Shown here in pieces: positions 9,735 through 18,160 of a stretch of DNA of 64,000 nt (position 1 is the first letter of the stretch; every line of letters starts with the position of its first letter). The stretch comes from Vibrio agarivorans (GTDB lineage: Bacteria; Pseudomonadota; Gammaproteobacteria; Enterobacterales; Vibrionaceae), in assembly GCF_030409635.1 (NCBI RefSeq), contig NZ_JAUFQF010000002.1, forward strand, positions 62,001-126,000, given 5' to 3'. The position numbers and the translations under genes are program-made. The notes under the pieces were generated by a model. It did no database searches. It was given only the letters and a program-made list of their open reading frames with translations, and was not told the origin of the DNA.

Positions 9735-9917
9735 CTACATCGAGATGGTTAATGGTGGTTCCGGTACCTCAAGAAAACACGCGATCACTCGATAAAGCTC
9801 ACCTTCTGCAACTGTCACCTTGCCGTTCTCCTCGATGACTAATCGACACGCTTTAACAAATTGGGCGCGTTGAACGGGTTTAATTGCAGCAACAACTCCA
9901 AGGACGCACGACTTAAA
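9735..9917 (-). pseudogene. Relic of an M48-type metalloprotease C-terminus
   Basis: Reading the minus strand from 9917 to a TAG at 9735 gives 60 open codons with no start. They contain RAQFVKACRLVIEENGKVTV, AEGELYRVIACFLEVPEPPL and a short tail. The pattern (basic helix, ENGKVT, AEGELYRVIA, then CP/VP-PPL) resembles the C-terminal end of membrane-bound M48 peptidases. No HEXXH domain is present. The relic begins in frame directly behind the lyase stop codon, which suggests a deletion joined two genes. The family call is from memory and moderately uncertain. Confidence 0.42.
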
Positions 9918-11921
9918 TTACAGTAATGTCACTTCACACGTAGTAAAACAATAGCGCCAATACTGCTCATCACCCGCATTGCTGATGGTAAACCACACAT
10001 TGCAATCATCCCAGTTCACTGATTTGAGCTCAGCACTTTGTGCCTCAGAAAGGTCATGCAGCACCACTGTTTTAAGCTCAGCTTGAGATGAGCGGATCAG
10101 GGTATAAGCCAAATCAGACGTTGCTGGGTTATCCGGCGCATATCCCGTTAACACATCGACATTGTGATCCGTCACTACATGCTGATGATAATCGGCTTGT
10201 TCTTCAATCTTATATCCTTGAGTAAAACTGCGCTGACCTTCAACTAAATGTGTGTCTGTCATGCGTGCTAACGCGCCTTCAAGTGGATTAGCAACTGCTG
10301 CGCGCCACTCGTTATCTTTGTGTTCGCCACGAACGTGGTAGGTCAAATCTAGCTGCTGTTGGTTTGGGTTGCCAATCACGTTTAACTCTACCGCCAAATG
10401 ACCTAACCAAAGCATAGTACGGCGGAAAGAAACGTCTTTATAAGCGGCTGAATCCCACTGCACGATCGTATGGCTATCGACTATCGCTTCAGGCTGTGAC
10501 CAATCGGCCAAGGTATCCACCAAAGTGAAGCCTTCTCCTTGCTGATAGCTCAGCAAAGATGGGTCAATCGGTGACTGATTTTGCTGATTCACAACCAAGG
10601 TATTATGAGTCGCGGTATTTTTGTAGTAGCCATAGTGCAGTTCAGCGCCATAACCCGTTGTCCCCAAATCAGGTAAAATCTCTTTGCCATCGCGGGTCAA
10701 AATAAGACCTAAACGGTCATAGTGATCATGCTCACCGCCGTATGGTGCGTGTTTGAGTAGCATCGCATTATTACGTGCTTCATCTAGTGCAATCGTGATA
10801 CCCACCTCTGCACTGTGTGTTGATTGACATTGCAGTGTTCTAGCGGATGGCAACTCATCCACACCGTAAAGTAGTGCATCGATATTGTCGCGGCTGATAT
10901 TTTGATAGATGCTCACTAGCGCACTTGCAAACTCCTCACACGGATGCTGTTTATAGGCAAACTCGAACAAATGCGCATGCGTGAGCTTTTCTTGCCCTGC
11001 AATACAGTCATTCAAACGCGGGAAGTCACCCGTGTTCATCACTAACTGCAATGGGTATTTCATCATTTTCAGATAGTTAGGGTTGGAGCTTACTGAGTAT
11101 GGTGTGTTGCATGCCATCTTCTCAAAGTTCTGTAGAGCCTGCAGCGCATAGTAGTGGTAGTGAATTGAGCCTTCAAACCACATGCCATCGCCCATCGAGC
11201 CATGGTTCAACTGATAGTGGATGCCATAATCGGTATTGAGCGCAAAATCGAGATACTGCTGATCATCGAGGATCAAGCCAATCACACCAATCGTCGCATT
11301 AATTTTCATCTCGTGGTTGTGCAGTTGATCAGTGCGGTGCTCAATCAGAAAATCAGCACCTTCACGCAGCAAGCGTACTTCAATTTTTTCTTGCTCTTCC
11401 TCCGTTAAGGCTTGCTTGATGAAATCATAGCCACGCGCCAAATCAATATGGCAGTTCGCTTCACATAATGTTTGTGCGTTTGCTTTACCTGGGCCGTTAT
11501 ATGGAATGCCGCCGTGCACTTCATAATCTGGGTAATAAGTCGCGTAGGCCAACAGAATTTCACGTACTTTCTCCAAGTACACTGGCTCTTCAGTGAGATG
11601 CCACAACAAACCAAGGTCATAACACGCTTTGGCATTAATGCCATTTAACCAACGCCACCAAGCGCCGTCATAAGGCTCACCAGTAAACGCTTTGCCATCA
11701 ACAGGGCAGCAGTGAGATTCTAGTTGATGCCTGTCCCATGTTAGACGCACACCATGCTCTGGACAAAAGTAGTAAAGATTCCATGTTGCGCGGCCGTCAG
11801 TCGGCACCAACACATCGTTATTCAGCACGACTTCATTATTGTTCTTTAGTGCTTCGATGGTTGAAACTGTCGCCTTGCGTTTGATAGACGCCATCTCTTG
11901 AGCTGAAAACTGTAACATCAA
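9918..11921 (-). CDS. Heparinase II/III-type exolytic polysaccharide lyase (oligouronide lyase)
   Basis: The 667-residue protein has no signal peptide, so it should act on imported oligosaccharides in the cytoplasm. A Cys/His-rich N-terminal motif (YFCPEHGVRL at ~51-60 with C71/C72) precedes an alpha/alpha toroid. The likely catalytic N202-H203 lies in LHNHEMKINA and tyrosines ~255-258 in GSIHYHYYAL. The beta-sandwich carries GGEHDHYDRLGLIL and TATHNTLVV. These features fit the PL12/PL15/PL17/PL21 group, which removes an unsaturated uronate from oligosaccharide ends. Whether the substrate is alginate, heparosan-like or another polyuronide cannot be decided by eye. It starts 3 bp after uxaC. 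Confidence 0.82.
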   Translation of the reverse strand: MMLQFSAQEMASIKRKATVSTIEALKNNNEVVLNNDVLVPTDGRATWNLYYFCPEHGVRLTWDRHQLESHCCPVDGKAFTGEPYDGAWWRWLNGINAKACYDLGLLWHLTEEPVYLEKVREILLAYATYYPDYEVHGGIPYNGPGKANAQTLCEANCHIDLARGYDFIKQALTEEEQEKIEVRLLREGADFLIEHRTDQLHNHEMKINATIGVIGLILDDQQYLDFALNTDYGIHYQLNHGSMGDGMWFEGSIHYHYYALQALQNFEKMACNTPYSVSSNPNYLKMMKYPLQLVMNTGDFPRLNDCIAGQEKLTHAHLFEFAYKQHPCEEFASALVSIYQNISRDNIDALLYGVDELPSARTLQCQSTHSAEVGITIALDEARNNAMLLKHAPYGGEHDHYDRLGLILTRDGKEILPDLGTTGYGAELHYGYYKNTATHNTLVVNQQNQSPIDPSLLSYQQGEGFTLVDTLADWSQPEAIVDSHTIVQWDSAAYKDVSFRRTMLWLGHLAVELNVIGNPNQQQLDLTYHVRGEHKDNEWRAAVANPLEGALARMTDTHLVEGQRSFTQGYKIEEQADYHQHVVTDHNVDVLTGYAPDNPATSDLAYTLIRSSQAELKTVVLHDLSEAQSAELKSVNWDDCNVWFTISNAGDEQYWRYCFTTCEVTLL

Positions 11922-11924
11922 TAT

Positions 11925-13358
11925 TTACTCCCCTAGCTGGGCTGACTGATTAAAATTGAAATAGCGCTCTGCATTCTTGTAACAAATATTCTCAATGGTT
12001 TGCTTGAGCAGTGACTCATCGTGAGGAATCTCTCCCTCTTCTACCCACTTAGCAAGCAAGTTACACAGCACTCGGCGGAAGTATTCATGACGGCTAAACG
12101 AGAAGATATTCCGTGAGTCCGTCAGCATGCCTACGAAGCGCCCTAGTGCACCTAGATTTTTCAGAGTAGTGAGCTGCGCCTCCATGCCATCCTTGTGATC
12201 GTTAAACCACCAAGCTGCGCCAAATTGGATTTTACCTGCTGAGCCATCACTGTCTTGGAACGCACCCGCCATACAGCTTAGAATGGCGTTATGATTTGGA
12301 TTTAGGTTGTAAAGTACGGTGTTAGGCAGCGTCTGCTCTGCATCAAGCGCACTGAGTAACTGAGCAAGGTTTTCCGCAATCAAGCGATCATTGATCACGC
12401 TAAACCCAGTACCTCCACCTAACGCTTGCTTGCGGCGTTGATTGACATTCACCAACACCCCAATGTGGATCTGCATGCTCCAGCCGTATTTGTGATAGCG
12501 CTGGCCTAACTCGATAAATAAGCGAGTTTTAAGCTGAACAACCTCATATTCGGTGAGAGCTTGGTTCTGCTGCGCCTTAAAGAACAGTCGCTCGACTTCT
12601 TGGCGATCACAAGGGGCAAAGTCGACCGTTGTCAGACCTAAATCTGAGAGACGGCAACCCAAGCGGTGGAAGTTTTCAATACGCGCTTCAATAGCCGCGA
12701 CAAAATTTGCAAAGGTGTTCGAAGGAATTGTCGTTAATGTTTGTAAGCGTTCGGTGAGGGTGTTCAGCGCCTGTGAATCATCAAATACAAACAGTTCATC
12801 CGCTCTGAACGTCGGCAACACTTGAACATCAAAGTCAGATTCAGCAAGCGCTGCATGATATTGCAGGTGGCTTAATGGTGAATCTGTCGTGCATAGCGTT
12901 TGTACCTTTAAATTCTTGAGAACCTGACGCGTAGTGTTTTTCCCCGCTTTTAACTGCTCATTACAATGCTGCCAAATCGTCTTAGCATTTTGCGGATTTA
13001 ACAATAAATCGCAATCAAAGAAGCGTTTCAATTCAAGGTGAGACCACTGATACAAAGGATTACCGAGTAAGTAAGGCATCGCCTCACACCACTGAGTAAA
13101 CTTGTCATTATCAGGCGCATCTCCTGTAATAAAATGCTCGTTAATGCCATTGCTGCGCATTGCTCGCCAAACATAGTGATCACTGTATAGCCAAGCTTCG
13201 GCAAGGTTGTCGTATTGAGTATCCTGCCAGATATCTTTCGCATCGAGATGGTTGTGATAATCGATAATCGGTAAATCTGCGGCGTAGCAATGATAAAGCT
13301 GCTGTGCTAACTCGGAAGTCAGCAAGAAGTTATCATGAATATAATTTTTATGTTCCAT
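11925..13358 (-). CDS. uxaC: Uronate isomerase (glucuronate/galacturonate isomerase)
   Basis: The 477-residue protein matches UxaC in length (E. coli 470) and sequence. It has the N-terminal metal-binding PIIDYHNHLDAKDIW, the HIGVLVNVN region and the C-terminal GMLTDSRNIFSFSRHEYFRR. It isomerises D-glucuronate to D-fructuronate and D-galacturonate to D-tagaturonate. It sits between the symporter and the lyase, so it probably handles the saturated uronate released at the reducing end of oligosaccharides. The downstream mannonate/altronate enzymes are not in the window. Confidence 0.95.
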   Translation of the reverse strand: MEHKNYIHDNFLLTSELAQQLYHCYAADLPIIDYHNHLDAKDIWQDTQYDNLAEAWLYSDHYVWRAMRSNGINEHFITGDAPDNDKFTQWCEAMPYLLGNPLYQWSHLELKRFFDCDLLLNPQNAKTIWQHCNEQLKAGKNTTRQVLKNLKVQTLCTTDSPLSHLQYHAALAESDFDVQVLPTFRADELFVFDDSQALNTLTERLQTLTTIPSNTFANFVAAIEARIENFHRLGCRLSDLGLTTVDFAPCDRQEVERLFFKAQQNQALTEYEVVQLKTRLFIELGQRYHKYGWSMQIHIGVLVNVNQRRKQALGGGTGFSVINDRLIAENLAQLLSALDAEQTLPNTVLYNLNPNHNAILSCMAGAFQDSDGSAGKIQFGAAWWFNDHKDGMEAQLTTLKNLGALGRFVGMLTDSRNIFSFSRHEYFRRVLCNLLAKWVEEGEIPHDESLLKQTIENICYKNAERYFNFNQSAQLGE

Positions 13359-13444
13359 CGTTCTTTTCTCGAAAGTACTTAGGCAGAGGGCCTATCCCCT
13401 GACTAACTACTCTTGTATTGCACTACAAAAAAGTGTTTCAAATA

Positions 13445-13476
13445 GCTAAGCCATCCATAACCCTGAATGGCTTAGC
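13445..13476 (-). repeat. Intercistronic stem-loop between symporter and uxaC
   Basis: Ten-base arms GCTAAGCCAT and ATGGCTTAGC pair perfectly around a 12-nt loop in the 134-bp spacer. There is no T-run on the minus strand, so it is more likely an mRNA stabiliser or partial attenuator than a full terminator. Confidence 0.6.
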
Positions 13477-13492
13477 ATTACTCAAAGGCGAA

Positions 13493-15259
13493 TTAGCTTT
13501 GAGTCTGGAGTTTTAATTTGGGTGAGACCTTAGCGCTCTTAAGAAGTAGAGCACCCACCGTCAGAACCACACCACCACAGAAGACAAATGCCATGCGTCC
13601 CCAGAATGGATTTGGAATCAGAACCATTGCCATCACAAGCGCACCAAAGACGAGAATCAGACGGCCCAGCATGCTGCGTTGTTGACGGTCAAATTCATCT
13701 TGTCCTTCTTCTTCAATCACTGGCGTTGCGACGTCTGTCCAGAACTCGTTTAATTCTTCAGCACGCTCTGCTTGTGGCGCTTTGTAGAACTTCGTTGTTA
13801 GGCAGAAGAAACCACCCGTGATAACAAGGTGACCGATGATGCCATTCATAACAATCAAGTCAGACGCTTCGCGACCAGTGAAGCCATTCTCTAGACCCAG
13901 CATGTTCGCAATGACGTCTGGAGTAATAACAAAGCTCACTAGGTAAGATACGAATACACCTACTAGCAATGTTGCCCACGCTGCCCAGTCCGGTGTTTTC
14001 TTAATGAACATACCGAAGAACAGAGGCACTAGGATTGGCATTTGAAGAAGGGTACTTACGTACATCATCGCATCGAACAAACTCAGTTCACGTAGTGAGT
14101 TGATAAACAGTGCGACAATGATGATAAGCACGCCGAATACTGATGTGACCAACTGGCTAACACGCATCAGCTTTTTCTCTGAAGCAGTTTTGTTAATTAT
14201 TGGGCTATAGAAGTTGCGAACAAAGACACCTGCATTACGGTTTAGGCCAGAGTCCATTGAAGACATCGTTGCAGCAAACACTGCCGACATCAGTAGACCA
14301 ACCATACCCACTGGCATTGCGCGCTCAACAAAGACTAAGTAAACCGCGTCCGCTGCTTTGCCACCTAAAGCATCAGAGTGAGCAACGAGTGCATCTGGAT
14401 AAATGACCGCTGAAACCCAAGGAGGCATGAACCAAATTGCTGGGCCAATAAGCATCAATGCAAAGGCAAGAAGTGCTGCTTTACGAGCATTTACCGAATC
14501 CTTTGCAGTAAGGAAGCGGTAAGAGTCCTGCATGTTGTTGATGTTTTGCAGCTGCTTAACAAACATGAAGATGAACCATGCAACAAACAGTAATGGGTAG
14601 TTCATGTCAGGACCCATGATCGAGTCTGCAGGGAACTGTTCAATCAAGTTACTAGGGCCACCGATTTTCACGATCGCAGCCACCGCACACACGACCGTCA
14701 CCGCCATGATAACCACCATCTGAACGAAGTCTGATGCAACAACGCCCCATGAACCACCGATAACTGAGATGAATAGAACAATCAAACCTGTCACAACAAT
14801 CGTGGTTTCGATATCAATTTTGAATACAGCACTCACGAACAGAGCAAGACCGTTTAACCAAATACCTGTGTATACAATACTGGTTGGCATGGTTGCCCAA
14901 GTGAAAACTTGCTCATTAGTTGCACCAAAGCGACGACGTACACCCTCAACTGGTGTCACCACACGCATTTGACGGAAACGGTATGAGAAGAACAACCAAG
15001 AAAGAAGGAAGCCAAAGGCATTGGCAATGAAGATCACCATGATTGGGAAGCCGTCTGTAAACGCCTTGCCCGCAGCACCTGTAAATGTCCAAGCACTAAA
15101 CTGCGTCATAAACGCTGTTGCACCTACCATCCACCAAAGCATCTTACCGCCGCCACGGAAGTAATCACTCGTCGAGTTTCCAGCAAAGCGTTTGAAGATA
15201 AGTCCAACCGCAATCATGAAAACAAAGTAAACCCCAACTACGAGTATATCTATGTTCAT
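13493..15259 (-). CDS. SSS-family sodium:solute symporter (uronate/oligouronide uptake)
   Basis: The 588-residue protein has about 13-14 membrane helices and sodium/solute symporter features near the N-terminus (YFRGGGKMLWWMVGATAFMT, then FSAWTFTGAAG). A cytoplasmic loop near ~510-540 (EELNEFWTDV) precedes the last helices. Members of this family in Vibrio alginate clusters (ToaA-like) import uronates or short oligouronides. As the first gene before uxaC and the lyase, it very likely supplies their substrate. Confidence 0.87.
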   Translation of the reverse strand: MNIDILVVGVYFVFMIAVGLIFKRFAGNSTSDYFRGGGKMLWWMVGATAFMTQFSAWTFTGAAGKAFTDGFPIMVIFIANAFGFLLSWLFFSYRFRQMRVVTPVEGVRRRFGATNEQVFTWATMPTSIVYTGIWLNGLALFVSAVFKIDIETTIVVTGLIVLFISVIGGSWGVVASDFVQMVVIMAVTVVCAVAAIVKIGGPSNLIEQFPADSIMGPDMNYPLLFVAWFIFMFVKQLQNINNMQDSYRFLTAKDSVNARKAALLAFALMLIGPAIWFMPPWVSAVIYPDALVAHSDALGGKAADAVYLVFVERAMPVGMVGLLMSAVFAATMSSMDSGLNRNAGVFVRNFYSPIINKTASEKKLMRVSQLVTSVFGVLIIIVALFINSLRELSLFDAMMYVSTLLQMPILVPLFFGMFIKKTPDWAAWATLLVGVFVSYLVSFVITPDVIANMLGLENGFTGREASDLIVMNGIIGHLVITGGFFCLTTKFYKAPQAERAEELNEFWTDVATPVIEEEGQDEFDRQQRSMLGRLILVFGALVMAMVLIPNPFWGRMAFVFCGGVVLTVGALLLKSAKVSPKLKLQTQS

Positions 15260-15325
15260 TTTGTTACCTCTGGCAATTTTAAAATGATAATTAGTAATTT
15301 ATAAAACAATGGTTCAATAATAATT

Positions 15326-15336
15326 TAGTATGACAA
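15326..15336. promoter_or_regulatory. Candidate FadR-type GntR operator, TAGTATGACAA
   Basis: A one-base variant of TTGTATGACAA that still fits TnGTnnnACnA, 67 bp upstream of the symporter start. See the copies at 9687-9697 and 18054-18064. Confidence 0.45.
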
Positions 15337-15368
15337 AAGATCTAGCCAAAGACATGGGAAATGTGATC

Positions 15369-15387
15369 AATGAAACGCTGTTTTAGA
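15369..15387. promoter_or_regulatory. Candidate KdgR box upstream of the symporter operon
   Basis: AATGAAACGCTGTTTTAGA matches 17 of 19 positions of the enterobacterial KdgR consensus AATRAAAYRNYRTTTYATT as I recall it. It lies about 110 bp upstream of the symporter start. A KdgR orthologue is encoded at 18161-18958. Confidence 0.5.
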
Positions 15388-15453
15388 TTAATTTATGAGA
15401 ACTTTGAAGCACGCACTTTTTGTATAGTTTTTGAGCTTGTGACGAAATTTAGG

Positions 15454-15486
15454 CCCAAAAAAAGCACCTACCAAAAGGCAGGTGCA
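15454..15486 (-). terminator. Intrinsic terminator of the kduD-ygjV-kdgF-isomerase operon
   Basis: On the minus strand a GCACCTGCC/GGTAGGTGC stem (one mismatch, TTTT loop) runs into seven T residues. It lies about 95 bp downstream of the isomerase stop and separates the two minus-strand operons. Confidence 0.82.
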
Positions 15487-15581
15487 AACGAACGGACGTT
15501 CGTGGATACTCTCTTGCTTCCAGCGACACCGAAGCCATTAACCGTATATCGATATAAACGGTGCCGCGAAATAAAGTGCGT

Positions 15582-16217
15582 TTAGTCGATTAGAGACTTA
15601 ACGTATTCTGCGATCTCTGGAACTTGGCAGTTAGAGAAGAAGCACTCTTGGAATTGAGCACTGCCAACGGCTTGCTTAACTAGCTCTTGGTCGATTGCAC
15701 GTAAAGACTCAACAACATCTTTACAAACTGCAGATTTAACTTCGCTTAGGATAGCTGCGTTTGCTTGCTGTGGTGCTGCACGCTCAATTGGGTAGCCTTC
15801 GCCACGAGCGCCAGTGAACGCTTTTTCGAAGATGTAGCGAACGTTCAGTTCACCTGCCCAACCAAAGCCTTTTGCGAATGCTAGAGACAGTGCATTGCCG
15901 TTGTTGATTTGGTTGAATAGGAATGCATCAGATGGCTCTAGGCAGTAGCCACATACCACACCAGGGTGCAGATTACTTGCCATCATTGCGCCTTGACCTG
16001 TACCACAACCTGTTACGATGAAGTCTACAGCTTTAGAGTTCAGTAGAATGCTAGCTTGAATACCTAGGTGGATGTACGTTAGGTGATGATCGTTCTCATC
16101 GGTCATGCCTACGTTGAAAACTTCGTGACCTAGGCCACCAGCAACGTTGTTAAGTTCTGCTGCAACCATAGCGTTTTTTGGTGCTTGGCTGTTTTCCATA
16201 GTTAGTGCGATTTTCAT
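15582..16217 (-). CDS. RpiB/LacA/LacB-family sugar isomerase, DhuI-like
   Basis: The 211-residue protein begins MKIALTMENSQAPKN and has the RpiB-fold VTGCGTGQGAMMASN (~69-83) with the active-site cysteine, followed by VVCGYCLEPSDAFLFNQINN. Length and context fit DhuI, the streptococcal isomerase that converts 4-deoxy-5-keto-uronate to 2,5-diketo-3-deoxygluconate in place of the cupin-type KduI. No classical KduI is present in the cluster, so this enzyme is the best candidate for that step. It is the last gene of the operon, before a terminator. Confidence 0.8.
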   Translation of the reverse strand: MKIALTMENSQAPKNAMVAAELNNVAGGLGHEVFNVGMTDENDHHLTYIHLGIQASILLNSKAVDFIVTGCGTGQGAMMASNLHPGVVCGYCLEPSDAFLFNQINNGNALSLAFAKGFGWAGELNVRYIFEKAFTGARGEGYPIERAAPQQANAAILSEVKSAVCKDVVESLRAIDQELVKQAVGSAQFQECFFSNCQVPEIAEYVKSLID

Positions 16218-16268
16218 TTGATGCTCCTACAGTGACCTGCAAATAATTAATTCTTTATAAATAATGTC

Positions 16269-16589
16269 TTAAATAAAGTCTTTACGCATTGGCGTAAAGT
16301 TATCGATCAGCACGCCCGCCTCAAGGCAAACGCAACCATGTTCAATATTTGGCTCTTTATACATAGTGTCACCGGCTTCAACCACTTTGGTTTCTTCGCC
16401 GATAGTAAACTCAAACTTACCTGATAGAACGTAAGTGAGCTGCTCATGAGGATGAGAGTGCATAGCGCCAACTGCGCCAGATTCAAAGTGCACTTCTACT
16501 GCCATCATGTTGTCATTGTGAGCCAGAACTTTACGTGAGATACCCTCACCTAAATCTTCTAGTGTGATGTCTTTGTTGTGTACAAACAT
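16269..16589 (-). CDS. kdgF: KdgF, unsaturated uronate linearising cupin
   Basis: The 106-residue single-domain cupin has the metal-binding motif HSHPHEQLTYVLSGKFE (~42-58) and a second motif EPNIEHGCVCLE (~78-89). Its sequence matches KdgF, which converts 4,5-unsaturated galacturonate or alginate-derived uronates to the linear 4-deoxy-5-keto form. It overlaps the 3' end of ygjV by 31 bp, so translation of the two is linked. Confidence 0.9.
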   Translation of the reverse strand: MFVHNKDITLEDLGEGISRKVLAHNDNMMAVEVHFESGAVGAMHSHPHEQLTYVLSGKFEFTIGEETKVVEAGDTMYKEPNIEHGCVCLEAGVLIDNFTPMRKDFI

Positions 16590-17128
16590 GGTGTATTGTT
16601 CTCTTGTCGATTCGCTGCCGCTTTGGCTTTTCGTTGATCAGCAATCAATCGAAAAGTGGTGCTGAGATTGACTGTAATCAGGGTCATCTCCAGCATGGTG
16701 CCACCAATAGATCCTACAATAATATTATTAATCAACCAGCAGCAAGCGCCAACCAAAAAGCCCAATCTCATTGCAATTCCTTTGAGGCAGAACACACTAT
16801 AGGTGCCAATCGCCGTACCCAGTAATGGCCAAATATCATGGACAGATTCCATAAGGAAATATCCACTCACAGCGCTGATTGCAATGAAACCAGATGCGAC
16901 CACCAGTGACGATACGTATATCGATGTCGCTGTGCGAAGGGCAGACAGTGCCGAGCTCGCAACAGAAACCAGTGATCCGAGTAAAAAATAGTGAATAAGG
17001 TGGTTGATGTGAAAAAACAGCATCAAGACTTTCAGCTTGCGATCGTCCTTCTGATAGAAGGTAAAAATACCGAGCGCTAAGCTAACAAAACCTAGGATTT
17101 GAGCGATAAACGCATTATCCATAACCAC
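16559..17128 (-). CDS. ygjV: YgjV-family inner-membrane protein
   Basis: The 189-residue protein has about five or six membrane helices (from FIAQILGFVSLALGIFTFYQ through LITVNLSTTFRLI) and a basic C-terminal tail. It matches the Imp-YgjV family. In E. coli ygjV lies next to uxaCA, and here it sits between kduD and kdgF, which supports a conserved but undefined role in uronate use. The last ~30 bp overlap kdgF. Confidence 0.82.
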   Translation of the reverse strand: MVMDNAFIAQILGFVSLALGIFTFYQKDDRKLKVLMLFFHINHLIHYFLLGSLVSVASSALSALRTATSIYVSSLVVASGFIAISAVSGYFLMESVHDIWPLLGTAIGTYSVFCLKGIAMRLGFLVGACCWLINNIIVGSIGGTMLEMTLITVNLSTTFRLIADQRKAKAAANRQENNTPCLYTTKTSH

Positions 17129-17150
17129 CTCTTACTTCACAAAGGGGGAA

Positions 17151-17912
17151 TTAACGTGACAACCAACCGCCATCAACAGCAACAGTGTAGCCGTTAATGT
17201 AGTTAGAAGCGCTTGATGCTAAGAATACACACGGACCAGCAAGGTCTTCTGGCGTACCCCAACGAGCGGCAGGAATACGGTCTAGGATCTCTTTGTTGCG
17301 TTGCTCATCGGCACGCAGTGCTGCTGTGTTGTTGGTCGCCATGTAACCTGGTGCAATAGCGTTTACATTGATACCGTGGCTTGCCCACTCGTTCGCCATT
17401 AGACGAGTGACACCCATCACGCCACTCTTTGATGCCGTGTATGAAGGAACACGGATACCGCCTTGGAATGAGAGCATTGAAGCGATGTTGATGATCTTAC
17501 CGCCTTCACCTTGAACAATCATCTGTTTAGCAACAGCTTGAGACATAAAGAATACCGACTTAACGTTGATGTTCATTACGTCATCCCAGTCTTGCTCTGA
17601 AAAATCAATCGCGTCATTACGACGGATGATACCTGCATTGTTCACTAGAACATCAATTCGGCCTAGCTCAGTCACAGCACGGTCAACGATTGAAGGGATA
17701 TCATCTAGCTTCATTAAGTTTGCACGAATATCAACAAACTTACGGCCTGTTGCTTCAATTTTTTCTTTTGTTTCTGCTGGCTCAGAGATATTCACACCAA
17801 CAATGTCACAGCCTGCATTTGCAAGACCTAATGCCATACCTTGACCAAGACCAGTGTCACAACCTGTAACGATAGCGACCTTACCTTCTAGATTAAATGA
17901 ATCAAGAATCAT
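17151..17912 (-). CDS. kduD: 2-deoxy-D-gluconate 3-dehydrogenase KduD (paralogue 1)
   Basis: The 253-residue SDR is the closer match to E. coli KduD of the two copies. It has VVTGCDTGLGQGMALGLA-like NAD binding near the N-terminus, NNAGIIRRNDAIDFSEQDWD and the catalytic block SMLSFQGGIRVPSYTASKSG, and ends AVDGGWLSR. It is first in a four-gene operon with ygjV, kdgF and the RpiB-type isomerase, which together cover linearisation, isomerisation and reduction of unsaturated uronate. It is divergent from kdgR across a 248-bp regulatory region. Confidence 0.93.
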   Translation of the reverse strand: MILDSFNLEGKVAIVTGCDTGLGQGMALGLANAGCDIVGVNISEPAETKEKIEATGRKFVDIRANLMKLDDIPSIVDRAVTELGRIDVLVNNAGIIRRNDAIDFSEQDWDDVMNINVKSVFFMSQAVAKQMIVQGEGGKIINIASMLSFQGGIRVPSYTASKSGVMGVTRLMANEWASHGINVNAIAPGYMATNNTAALRADEQRNKEILDRIPAARWGTPEDLAGPCVFLASSASNYINGYTVAVDGGWLSR

Positions 17913-17989
17913 GTTCGTTCCTCAAAAAAGCTGATATTTCGTGTTTGGTTTTGATGGCTCGCCATCCTGTGAAATTGAATATAGCAATT

Positions 17990-18008
17990 TTTAAAACCGC
18001 ATTTCAAT
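17990..18008. promoter_or_regulatory. Weak KdgR-like box in the kduD/kdgR divergent region
   Basis: TTTAAAACCGCATTTCAAT matches about 15 of 19 positions of the KdgR consensus. It lies 78 bp upstream of kduD. KdgR control of its own divergent region would be expected. Confidence 0.35.
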
Positions 18009-18053
18009 TTAATTTGACATATCTTTTCAAAAAAGTTGACGGAGATCTCCATT

Positions 18054-18064
18054 TTGTATGACAA
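18054..18064. promoter_or_regulatory. Candidate FadR-type GntR operator, TTGTATGACAA
   Basis: Exact copy of the element at 9687-9697, between divergent kduD and kdgR. A perfect 10-bp palindrome GGAGATCTCC (18041-18050) lies next to it. Confidence 0.5.
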
Positions 18065-18132
18065 GAGACTTGTTCGGTTTCAAATTTTTAAAAACCATTT
18101 TTAAAAATAGTGGAAGCGTACTAGCTGATAGG

Positions 18133-18138
18133 TATAAT
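18133..18138 (+). promoter_or_regulatory. Candidate -10 box of kdgR
   Basis: A perfect TATAAT lies 23 bp upstream of the first kdgR ATG. The -35 region is weak, and the implied leader is short. Confidence 0.4.
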
Positions 18139-18160
18139 GCGGCCATAGTGATTAAGACTA

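Noticed and set aside
9918-11921. Firm assignment of the lyase as an alginate lyase
   Set aside because: The heparinase II/III fold is shared by several PL families; UxaC in the same operon argues against alginate as sole substrate.
15370-15585. Plus-strand 71-codon ORF between the two uronate operons
   Set aside because: It runs through the terminator and the KdgR box and is not protein-like.
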